Part shown: positions 18,002 to 25,879 of the stretch, piece after piece
Layout of the letters: each line of letters begins with the position of its first letter
Numbering within the stretch: the stretch's first letter is position 1
From: Cyclobacteriaceae bacterium
GTDB lineage: Bacteria > Bacteroidota > Bacteroidia > Cytophagales > Cyclobacteriaceae
NCBI GenBank assembly: GCA_024644875.1
Contig: JAHEGY010000008.1
Location: 1 to 64,000 of the forward strand
Direction of reading: 5' to 3'
DNA: 64,000 bases
Notes under the pieces: model-generated
Database searches by the model: none
What the model saw: the letters and a program-made list of their open reading frames with translations, nothing else
What the model was told of the DNA's origin: nothing
Position numbers and translations under genes: made by a program

Positions 18002-20389
18002 ATGTTTAAAAACCTGATCAAGATTTCCCTTAGAAACATAAAAAAAGAAAAGGGTTATAGTTTTATAAATATTCTGGGCCTGATAATTGGCATTACCTCC
18101 TGCCTTTTTTTGGTTCTTTATATCATTGATGAATTAAGTTATGATAATTTTCATGTCGAAGGTGACCATGTATACCGTGTAGTAACCAATATTACTGAGG
18201 TAGACAACGAATTTACGTGGGCTGTGGCACAAACCCCGTTTGCTCCTACGGTAAAGAAAGATTACCCTGAAGTTGAGAAATATGCCCGTCTGTCGGGAAC
18301 CGGCCGGATGATGTTTGAAAAAGGGTCTGAGAACATGTATGAAGAAGATTTTTTCTATGCCGACTCCGCTACTTTTGAATTATTTACCTTTAAATTTATC
18401 CAGGGTGATCCAGAAACATGTCTTTACGAACCCAATTCAATAGTACTTACAAAAGATATCGCCATAAAATATTTCAATGATACCGATGTAGTCGGCGAAA
18501 CGCTTATCGGGGAAAACCTTTCTCTGAAGGTTACGGGTGTTATTGAGAATATCCCTAAAAACACACATATCAATTCAATAGATGCATTTATTTCCTGGAG
18601 TACCCTTCAGGATTTCCGGAGAGAAGGAAACTGGGGAAATTTTGGAGTTCGAACCTATATATACTGTCCAAGTCTAACAGACCCGGTTGCTTTCCAGGAC
18701 AAACTTCATGAGGTGTATGATAATTACTGTGCTGAGATCTTTGCGGACCTGGGTATTGACTTCAATTATATATTGCAGAATATACAGGATATACATCTAT
18801 ATTCGAAAATAGGCGACGAAGCGGAATCCGGGGGTGATATAGCCTATGTTTATATTTTTTCAGCAGTTGCATTTTTCATCCTTCTTATCGCCAGTATAAA
18901 TTATATGAACCTGTCAACTGCCAGGTCAATGAAGCGTGCCAGGGAGGTTGGTATCCGTAAGGTTATGGGTTCACACAGAAGGCAGATCATCATTCAATTC
19001 CTTACTGAGTCGATGATCTATACCCTTATCTCTTTATTGATCAGTGTAATTCTTGTTCTGGCATTGATCCCGTTTTACAATGATTTAATGGATAAAGCCA
19101 TTTCACTGGAAATACTGCTTAATCCTGTTATCCTCATATCTCTGCTTGGCATCGTAGTATTTGTGGCCATATTGAGCGGTTCATATCCTTCCTTTTTCCT
19201 TTCTTCCTTTAAGCCGGTTGAGGTATTGAAAATTAACAGTGGAAGCAAAGGTGGAAGTTCTCTGGTCAGGAAATTCTTAGTGATTTTGCAGTTTGGCATA
19301 TCGGTAACTATGATTATCAGTACATGGATCGTATATGATCAGTTAAACTACCTACGAGAGAAGGACCTTGGATTTGATAAGGACAAGATCATCAGGATAA
19401 GCATGTTCAATCAGGATATGAGAGATAAGTTTGAAGTGCTGAGAAATGAATTAAAAAAATCAAATTCTGTCGTGGAGGTAGGATCAGCCACAACTTCTCC
19501 AGGCTATGGGATTGGCAAGAACCTTATCAATGTGGAGAATGATGCAGGTGAGATGGTTGAAAGGGGAATTGATCTTTACGGTATTGATTACGATTATATT
19601 CCCACCCTGGGCTTTGAGATCCTTGAAGGAAGGAACTTTTCAAGAGAGGTCACCTCGGATACCTCCCAGGCAGTAATTGTTACCGAATCAATGGCCAAAA
19701 GGATGAACTGGGATAATGCAATTGGTAAGAAATTCCAGTTTGGGACTGGGGAAGAAGATCCCTTTGTTGAGGTGGTTGGGGTAATCAAAGACTATCACCA
19801 CAGTTCTTTATATGATGTAATTGAACCCGTTTTATTTTACTTGCGAATAGATAATCATATTGCTCATATTAAATTAAGGGGTGGCGATATTCCACAAGCC
19901 ATTCAGGAAGTAGAGATCGCATGGAAAAATGTCTTTCCTAACCGGCCACTTGAGTATAATTTTCTTGACGAGCAATTTGAAGAACAATATGCCAACGATC
20001 AGCGCAGAAGTGAGATTTTTTCAATATTCTCGGTATTAACGATAATAATTGCCTGTCTCGGTTTGCTGGGATTAGCCTCTTTCACAACAGAACAAAGAAC
20101 CAAAGAAATAGGGATCAGGAAGGTAGTTGGTGCTAATATCGGGACAATAGTTTTTATGATATCGAAGGATTTTCTGATCCTGATCGGGATCTCTATTGTA
20201 CTGGCTATTCCCATCGCCTATATTTTCATGGATAAATGGCTGCAGAACTTTGCCTACCAGACTGATATTCACTATATAACATTTGTTTCAGCGGCGCTTT
20301 TAGCAATATTCATAACACTGTCAACGATCAGTTTTCATACAATAAAGGCCGCCATATCGAATCCAGTTAAAGCACTGAGAGAAGAATAA
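18002..20389 (+). CDS. MacB/FtsX-type ABC transporter permease
   Basis: A 795-residue permease in the large two-module form common in Bacteroidota. An N-terminal transmembrane helix (about residues 20-40) is followed by a MacB-like periplasmic core domain, then helices near 285-310, 340-365 and 380-405. A second helix and periplasmic domain follow, and three C-terminal helices (about 680-790). The paired motifs SMKRAREVGIRKVMGS and TEQRTKEIGIRKVVGA mark the FtsX domains. Such proteins usually drive export or mechanotransmission in the envelope with a cytoplasmic ATPase. No ATPase gene adjoins this one, so partner and substrate are unknown. Confidence 0.9.
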   Translation: MFKNLIKISLRNIKKEKGYSFINILGLIIGITSCLFLVLYIIDELSYDNFHVEGDHVYRVVTNITEVDNEFTWAVAQTPFAPTVKKDYPEVEKYARLSGTGRMMFEKGSENMYEEDFFYADSATFELFTFKFIQGDPETCLYEPNSIVLTKDIAIKYFNDTDVVGETLIGENLSLKVTGVIENIPKNTHINSIDAFISWSTLQDFRREGNWGNFGVRTYIYCPSLTDPVAFQDKLHEVYDNYCAEIFADLGIDFNYILQNIQDIHLYSKIGDEAESGGDIAYVYIFSAVAFFILLIASINYMNLSTARSMKRAREVGIRKVMGSHRRQIIIQFLTESMIYTLISLLISVILVLALIPFYNDLMDKAISLEILLNPVILISLLGIVVFVAILSGSYPSFFLSSFKPVEVLKINSGSKGGSSLVRKFLVILQFGISVTMIISTWIVYDQLNYLREKDLGFDKDKIIRISMFNQDMRDKFEVLRNELKKSNSVVEVGSATTSPGYGIGKNLINVENDAGEMVERGIDLYGIDYDYIPTLGFEILEGRNFSREVTSDTSQAVIVTESMAKRMNWDNAIGKKFQFGTGEEDPFVEVVGVIKDYHHSSLYDVIEPVLFYLRIDNHIAHIKLRGGDIPQAIQEVEIAWKNVFPNRPLEYNFLDEQFEEQYANDQRRSEIFSIFSVLTIIIACLGLLGLASFTTEQRTKEIGIRKVVGANIGTIVFMISKDFLILIGISIVLAIPIAYIFMDKWLQNFAYQTDIHYITFVSAALLAIFITLSTISFHTIKAAISNPVKALREE

Positions 20390-20429
20390 TAAATAATTCC
20401 ATAGATCATTGAGCGCATAATACTCGAAA

Positions 20430-20447
20430 GTTATCAAATGAGATAAC
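20430..20447. promoter_or_regulatory. Inverted repeat upstream of the SDR gene
   Basis: GTTATC and GATAAC form a perfect 6-bp inverted repeat around six bases, 58 bases before the SDR start. There is no following T run, so it is not a normal terminator. It could be an operator half-site pair, or chance. Confidence 0.2.
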
Positions 20448-20505
20448 CCTTGTCATAATCTTTGGAATATTGCTATTTTTACTTTCATTTTTAACTCAAT
20501 TCAAT

Positions 20506-21294
20506 ATGGATCTAAGTTTAAAGAATAAAAATGCCCTGGTTTGCGGAAGCACACAGGGTATAGGAAAAGCAATTGCCATCGAGTTAGCACGAAATGGAGC
20601 GAATGTTATTCTTTTTGCAAGAAATGAAGCAAGCTTAAAAAGTGTCGTACAGGAACTGGATAAGACTCAGGGACAATCACACGATTACCTGGTGGCAGAT
20701 TTTCATAAACCCGAAAATGTTCTAAAAGCAATAGATCAATTTCTGACATTGGGAAAAGCCATACACATTCTGGTTAACAATACCGGTGGACCTCCTCATG
20801 GAACAGTCATGGAATCAGATGCGGATAAGTTTATGGCCGGATTCAGTGCACATATCATTAACAACCAGAATCTCGTCACCCGCCTGGCACCCGGCATGAA
20901 AGATTCAGGATATGGCCGGATTATAAATGTTATTTCCATCTCTGTAAAGACTCCAATAGCAGGCTTGGGCGTTTCGAACACTATACGTGGGGCTGTAGCC
21001 AGCTGGGCAAAAACCCTTGCGAATGAGCTGGGCCCATTTGGAATTACTGTAAATAATATCCTCCCCGGATATACGAAAACAGGGCGTTTGGATGATTTAT
21101 TCAGTAAGAAAGCTGAAGAGGCAGGTATAACTCATGAAGAATTCGAGAAGCAGGCTGCGGATAAGATTCCAGCTAAAAGGCTCGGAGGGCCCGAGGAAAT
21201 GGGAAATGCTGCAGCATTTCTGGCATCCCCTTCAGCAGGATATATCAATGGCATTAACCTTCCGGTGGATGGAGGCATAACCCCAACGCTATAA
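20506..21294 (+). CDS. Short-chain dehydrogenase/reductase family protein with altered active site
   Basis: A Rossmann-fold SDR related to 3-oxoacyl-ACP reductases. The cofactor loop is GSTQGIGKAIA near residue 13, the NNAG-type motif reads NNTGG, and the C-terminal PGYTKTGRL and INLPVDGG are SDR-like. The usual catalytic YxxxK is replaced: aligned from the conserved serine motif (NVIS), Tyr becomes Ser157 and Lys becomes Arg161 (SNTIR). Other SDRs with an SNxxR motif exist, so this is probably a subfamily trait rather than damage; whether it is a reductase is uncertain. I chose the ATG at 20506 because the upstream in-frame ATG (20470) adds a non-conserved hydrophobic stretch. Confidence 0.85.
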   Translation: MDLSLKNKNALVCGSTQGIGKAIAIELARNGANVILFARNEASLKSVVQELDKTQGQSHDYLVADFHKPENVLKAIDQFLTLGKAIHILVNNTGGPPHGTVMESDADKFMAGFSAHIINNQNLVTRLAPGMKDSGYGRIINVISISVKTPIAGLGVSNTIRGAVASWAKTLANELGPFGITVNNILPGYTKTGRLDDLFSKKAEEAGITHEEFEKQAADKIPAKRLGGPEEMGNAAAFLASPSAGYINGINLPVDGGITPTL

Positions 21295-21599
21295 GTATTA
21301 AATAAGCATACTGCTTTTAATCAGGTTCACAAGCTTTGTCTGATAGGGGATCTGGCATATAGTTTAACCGGTATTTCCCGCTTGGATGCTTAAAGATTAT
21401 GAGTACGTGATTCGCTCAAACCTCATGAAGGCAATACGCCTTTTTGACGGATCTATATCGTTTCAAAATAACACATAGAACAATTGACCGAGGATATAAG
21501 CCAATCATTTTTTAGTCTTTAAGGATTCTAAACCAAATCTTTGTAACTTAGGAATAGAGGTTTTATCATGAAACCGTTATTAAAAAAACTACCTCGATC
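21295..21599. other. Intergenic region before the C_GCAxxG gene
   Basis: About 305 bases. I find no coding frame, hairpin terminator or clear promoter match; a loose -7-like TAACTTAG occurs near 21544. Nothing else is supportable. Confidence 0.4.
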
Positions 21600-22226
21600 A
21601 TGAAAAAGGTGATAAATCGTCGTGATTTTATAGTAGCGGGTTCTGCGACTGCAGGATCGGTGTTGCTGGGTAATTGCAGTTCTAAGCGTGATAATACAAA
21701 AGGTGATTCAGTTTTGGAAGAACCTGATGCTATGAGCATTAGCAAAAGCATGCCAAAGGAACAGGTATTTCAATTGCTCGATCAGAAAGTAGATCATTAT
21801 ATGGAATTGTCCCACCATTGTGCTCAATCTGCCTTTCTGGCACTCTCAGAGCAATTTGGGCTGGGTAATTCCGAAATGGTAAAGGCTCTTAGCCCTATAC
21901 CCGGCATTGCTGAGAGAGGTGAAACCTGTGGAGCAGTTTCAGGGGTCTTACTTGCCCTTGGACTCGTTTTTGGCAAAAACAGTATAACAGACTGGCAGGG
22001 ATACAGGGATTCACTTAAGCCTGCGAATGAATTCTGTGATCGTTTCGAGGAGGAACTGGGGAGTTTGAGGTGCAGAAACATAGTAGATTCAGAATTTGGG
22101 ATGGAATTAGACCTGAGGAATGAAGATGATCTTAAAAAATTCCAGGAGGCTGGCGCAACGCATAAATGCAGCAAAGTTGTCAGGGCTGCCGTACGAATAG
22201 CAGCAGATCTTATATTGAAAGCCTGA
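21600..22226 (+). CDS. C_GCAxxG_C_C family protein with Tat/lipoprotein signal
   Basis: The N terminus has a twin-arginine motif (NRRDFIV), a hydrophobic stretch and a lipobox-like LLGNC, so a folded, possibly cofactor-bearing lipoprotein exported by Tat is likely. The mature part matches the C_GCAxxG_C_C family: HHCAQSAFLAL near residue 67, ETCGAVSGVLLALGLVFG near residue 104, and later cysteines in CDRF, LRCRN and HKCSK. The family is thought to be redox-active, with conserved cysteines, but has no settled function. The last three codons lie inside a 36-bp tandem repeat. Confidence 0.85.
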   Translation: MKKVINRRDFIVAGSATAGSVLLGNCSSKRDNTKGDSVLEEPDAMSISKSMPKEQVFQLLDQKVDHYMELSHHCAQSAFLALSEQFGLGNSEMVKALSPIPGIAERGETCGAVSGVLLALGLVFGKNSITDWQGYRDSLKPANEFCDRFEEELGSLRCRNIVDSEFGMELDLRNEDDLKKFQEAGATHKCSKVVRAAVRIAADLILKA

Positions 22227-22310
22227 TTGGGACTCTGCTTGGAAGTCTGTTTGAAAGCCTGATTGGGGCTCTGCTTGGAAGTCTGTTTGAAAGCCTGAAT
22301 GGATTCCTGA
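22215..22310. repeat. 36-bp tandem repeat (minisatellite) overlapping the C_GCAxxG gene end
   Basis: Units begin at 22215, 22251 and 22287, each starting TTGAAAGCCTGA. The first two are complete 36-mers differing at two adjacent bases (GA versus GG/CT context near the middle), and the third is diverged. Each unit contains half-unit echoes of the form GRAAGYCTG. Because 36 is divisible by three, the array stays open in the plus frame after the gene's stop and in an antisense frame (Gln/Ser/Lys-rich). The gene's TGA stop lies inside the first unit. Confidence 0.85.
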
Positions 22311-22394
22311 TTAGAAAACTGCTTGGAAGCCTGAGAAGTAGTTTCCGCGGCCAATCAAATTCTGAGTGTTACAGGGTCCTAATTTTGATTTCCC

Positions 22395-23924
22395 CTAATA
22401 ATATCCCTTAAAGCGGTTGTCAATTTTCTTGTGGGTGGTCCGCTTCAGCGGGATCTGCATACCGCCCGTTTCTTCTAGCCAGGTCCACAAATCGTTCAGC
22501 ATCAGCTCGATCTGTTCCTGATGTTCCGGGCTCCTTATCAGATTATTCATCTCCCAGGGATCATTTTCGAGATCATAGAATTCATTAGAATCCCAAAGGC
22601 CATGATAACGAATAAACTTATACCTGTCTGTTCTAACCGCGTGAACCGTAGGGGTCTGGGGATATGCGTATTCCCAGTAATATTCATAGAAGATCCTATT
22701 ACGCCAGTCATCAACATTTTGGCCTTTCAATAACGGCCCAAAAGATTTCCCCGGCATATAATCCGGAGCTACCAGACCCGCCATATCAAGAACGGTAGGT
22801 GCAATATCAATGTTCTGGACCAGGTTTTTTACCTTTGACCCGGGTTTTATCATGCCAGGGGCCCACGCAAGAAGCGGTACCCGCCAGGATTCTTCATAAG
22901 CCTGACGTTTATCAATAAGTCCGTGTTCTCCAAAGGAAAATCCATTATCTCCCATATACAATACAAGGGTATTGTCTTTCAGATCTGAATTCTCAACATA
23001 ACTGATTACTGAACCCAGGCTTTCATCTAGTGCAGTCAATGTCTCACAATATGCTTTAAAAAATGTATCAAAATTATGGGCACCATGGTACATGTCATCA
23101 ACGCCATGCCAGCTATTGCGCTGTTGCTTCACCCATTCCGGAATTTCATGCTCCTTATAATCATCAGCGGCTGTCAGGTAATAGGATGGTGGTATTACTA
23201 CTTCCTCATTTTCATACATGCCTTCATGCCTTTGTGCAGGTTTGAAAAGGGCATGAACGGCCTTATGGGACAGATACATAAAGAATGGTTTATCCTTGTT
23301 CCTATTCTTCATCCATTCCAGCGCATGCTCAGTCAACAGATCAGTAACATAGGTGTCCTCATCGTATTCAAATCGTTCACCATTGATATTAAGACTGGGT
23401 TTATAATAATTTCCCTGCCCCTTAAAGCTTTCCCAGTGATCAAATCCTGGTCTAGGATCATCGTGCCCATGTCCCATATGCCATTTTCCAAAATATGCAG
23501 TTTCGTAGCCAGCCTTTTGAAGGTACTGGGGGAAAAATATAAGATCTTCGGGTACCGGGGCCTGATTATCTACTACTGTATGCGTATGAGAATACATACC
23601 AGTCAGTATAGAAGCCCGGCTTGGCGAACACAACGATGTGGTAACAAAAGCATTTTCAAGATGGCAGCCCTCAGCAGCCATTTTATCCATGGCAGGTGTT
23701 TTCAACCAGGGAACTTTTCCTGTAAAACCCATAAAATCATAACGATGATCGTCACTCAAAACGAAGATCACATTCTTCAGGTCTGATGTAGCGCCTGACT
23801 TTTCCAGAATTAAGGACATTGCTTCCCGGGCCTCATCAATATTGTCGCCCTGAGGTTGGCAGCCTGTCAGGATGAAAAGTATGGACAGGGAAGGGATTAT
23901 TAAATTTCTAAAATTAATTTTCAT
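22395..23924 (-). CDS. Type I sulfatase lipoprotein
   Basis: A formylglycine-dependent sulfatase of the alkaline-phosphatase fold, predicted to hydrolyse a sulfate ester in the periplasm or on the outer membrane. The lipoprotein signal ends in LTGC. The metal site SDDH follows, with the sulfatase signature CSPSR (Cys99 being the residue converted to formylglycine) and GKWHMGH. At 509 residues it is full length. The substrate cannot be read from sequence. It is the last of three same-strand genes with a GH9 enzyme and a second sulfatase; no sulfatase-maturing enzyme lies in the window. Confidence 0.9.
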   Translation of the reverse strand: MKINFRNLIIPSLSILFILTGCQPQGDNIDEAREAMSLILEKSGATSDLKNVIFVLSDDHRYDFMGFTGKVPWLKTPAMDKMAAEGCHLENAFVTTSLCSPSRASILTGMYSHTHTVVDNQAPVPEDLIFFPQYLQKAGYETAYFGKWHMGHGHDDPRPGFDHWESFKGQGNYYKPSLNINGERFEYDEDTYVTDLLTEHALEWMKNRNKDKPFFMYLSHKAVHALFKPAQRHEGMYENEEVVIPPSYYLTAADDYKEHEIPEWVKQQRNSWHGVDDMYHGAHNFDTFFKAYCETLTALDESLGSVISYVENSDLKDNTLVLYMGDNGFSFGEHGLIDKRQAYEESWRVPLLAWAPGMIKPGSKVKNLVQNIDIAPTVLDMAGLVAPDYMPGKSFGPLLKGQNVDDWRNRIFYEYYWEYAYPQTPTVHAVRTDRYKFIRYHGLWDSNEFYDLENDPWEMNNLIRSPEHQEQIELMLNDLWTWLEETGGMQIPLKRTTHKKIDNRFKGYY

Positions 23925-24061
23925 ATATAAAGTTTTTTAAAAACGGTAGACACAGATTTATCAGGTTAAATTTCGATATAATGCACAATAATAAGGTTTT
24001 CAATTTCTTTTTTTATTAAGCTAAGAAGATGAATATCAAATCAGCATAACCTTTGACCACC

Positions 24062-25801
24062 TTATTCTACAATCAGAGTCTCATCACTGGTATCAACCAG
24101 GTATCCCAGCACGAATATATAAGGCGCATTCCAGTTGATGCAGATCTCATTGGAGGCAAAGCTTTCAACTTCATCAATATAAGACCGGGCCGGAAGCGGG
24201 CTTTCGTATTCTTTGCCAGCCGAACCCAGGTTGCCTTCATCCTGTCTTGATATATTAGGCCCACCCACGACAAAACCCGGAAACGGATCCAATATGCCAT
24301 CTGCCTCAGACTGGCGGTGATGGATATGCATGGGTGTCTTACTTCCAAAACCAGTAATAAAGGAGTAGCCTGTTGCATTTTTCCCGAATATATAATCCAG
24401 GGTTTCATACATGGATTCTTTATAGAGCAGATCCCCGGTATAGTGATGTGCAACCGTGAACAACACGGCAGCATTCAAAAAATCACTGTTAGATCCCCAT
24501 TTAAAATGATCAACAGGGATCCGATAGGGATGATTTTCAATAACATTCGTAAGGCTGTCAGCCAGCGAAAGCAAACGGTCTTCTATAATTTTTTTATCAG
24601 CTTCTTTCAGGGGGCTTTTTGGACTGAGCAATGAATAATAACCAATATTATCGACATAATTCCTCCAACTTTCCTCCACCCTGAATTCCATTCCTGATAA
24701 ATCGTCTTGTATTAAATCATGATATTTCTCCTCCCCGGTTGAGATGTAGAGTTCAGCAGCTGCCCAGAAGAACTCTTCATCCAGAATTACGTCGTTATAG
24801 GCTCCTGTCTGGATATCTTCAGGATTCTTAGCGTAATATGCTTCAGGATTATTCATTGCCCATGACCATGCTTTTAAAGCTGACGCCAGGCAGGTTTCTC
24901 CAAAGACCGGATCAAATTCCTTATATAATCTTGAAGCCATTGCCATGCTGGCAGCAAAGTCCAATGTGGCAGCGGTTGATTTTCCAATAATATACCGGTC
25001 ATTGACAGCTTCTACCGGCATGACAAAACCTTCAAAATTTTTGGTCGTAAGTTTATGGAACACCCCACCATCATCGTCCTGCATGGTCCTCATCCAGTCC
25101 AGTTCGAATTTGATTTCATCCAGCAGGTCATTTTTGCCATTTCCGCTTTCAGGTATCCATAAGGAACCATCCTGGAAAACATAAGGATTAATGTCATTCA
25201 AAGCCAGCATCGTCCCTACAGTTATCCCTGCATTCACGATATACTTCCCATAATCTCCGGCATCATACCATCCCCCGGGTGAGGATTTGTATCCTGTACT
25301 CCGGCCGGTGGATTCATGAAAATAACAAACTGTATCCGGATGGCCTCCGGGTCGACGGTATACACCAGCATACTTCTGATCAATATCTATGGTCATTCTT
25401 TGCAGATAAAAGGATTTTAAGCCATCGATAGCGGCGTCCAGATAGAGATTACTGCCTATTTGAAATGGATAGGAGGTTTCTTGATCTTCAAGACGGATCC
25501 TAAAGGTTCCGTAATCGTTGAAAGTTGAAAAATCACCCAACTTAACCGATTCACCAGAGGATTTCCATTCACCCCTATCAATGAGAATTCCTTCATGGAT
25601 AACATCTCCAGATTCATTGATGATCTCAAATGCCTCTGATTCTGTGTCACTAACAATAAATCTTTTCGGGCTGTTAATTTCATAGCCAATCTGGTTGATC
25701 CTTATCTTATCTGACACCATGGTATTGCTGTCATCCTGCTGGGAGCATTGGAAAGATAAAAATATGATAAAAAATACAATAAAAAACTGATGACTCTTCA
25801 T
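24062..25801 (-). CDS. Glycoside hydrolase family 9 (endoglucanase-type) lipoprotein
   Basis: GH9 enzymes are inverting beta-glucanases, mostly cellulases, some active on other beta-linked glycans. The lipoprotein signal (SFQC) is followed by the N-terminal Ig-like CelD_N domain (RINQIGYEINSPKRFIV, about residues 33-115). The (alpha/alpha)6 catalytic domain has GGWYDAGDYGKYIVNAG near residue 182 with catalytic-base aspartates, HHRQSEADG near residue 491, and NEICINWNAP near residue 550 with the acid glutamate. At 579 residues it is complete. Surface anchoring suggests it acts on an extracellular polysaccharide, and two neighbouring sulfatases hint at a sulfated one. Confidence 0.9.
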   Translation of the reverse strand: MKSHQFFIVFFIIFLSFQCSQQDDSNTMVSDKIRINQIGYEINSPKRFIVSDTESEAFEIINESGDVIHEGILIDRGEWKSSGESVKLGDFSTFNDYGTFRIRLEDQETSYPFQIGSNLYLDAAIDGLKSFYLQRMTIDIDQKYAGVYRRPGGHPDTVCYFHESTGRSTGYKSSPGGWYDAGDYGKYIVNAGITVGTMLALNDINPYVFQDGSLWIPESGNGKNDLLDEIKFELDWMRTMQDDDGGVFHKLTTKNFEGFVMPVEAVNDRYIIGKSTAATLDFAASMAMASRLYKEFDPVFGETCLASALKAWSWAMNNPEAYYAKNPEDIQTGAYNDVILDEEFFWAAAELYISTGEEKYHDLIQDDLSGMEFRVEESWRNYVDNIGYYSLLSPKSPLKEADKKIIEDRLLSLADSLTNVIENHPYRIPVDHFKWGSNSDFLNAAVLFTVAHHYTGDLLYKESMYETLDYIFGKNATGYSFITGFGSKTPMHIHHRQSEADGILDPFPGFVVGGPNISRQDEGNLGSAGKEYESPLPARSYIDEVESFASNEICINWNAPYIFVLGYLVDTSDETLIVE

Positions 25802-25842
25802 ATCTAAAAATTTTAAAGAAAAATTTGAAGCAATTAAAAACC

Positions 25843-25874
25843 CAAAACTAAACAGTAATATTCAGAAACACGAA
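25843..25874 (-). promoter_or_regulatory. Candidate promoter of the GH9 gene
   Basis: On the minus strand TAGTTTTG at 25850-25843 matches TAnnTTTG exactly, with TTCG at 25874-25871 as a three-of-four -33 match after 20 bases. It lies between the upstream sulfatase stop and the GH9 start, so GH9 may have its own transcript. Confidence 0.45.
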
Positions 25875-25879
25875 CATTA

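Noticed and set aside
21824-22354. A 176-codon antisense frame with Gln/Ser/Lys repeats at its start
   Set aside because: It lies opposite the C_GCAxxG gene and its repeats are only the reverse of the 36-bp array. The rest has no coding character of its own.
23076-23786. A 236-codon plus-strand frame inside the sulfatase gene
   Set aside because: Shadow of the sulfatase on the other strand. It is rich in Ile, Met and His without domains.
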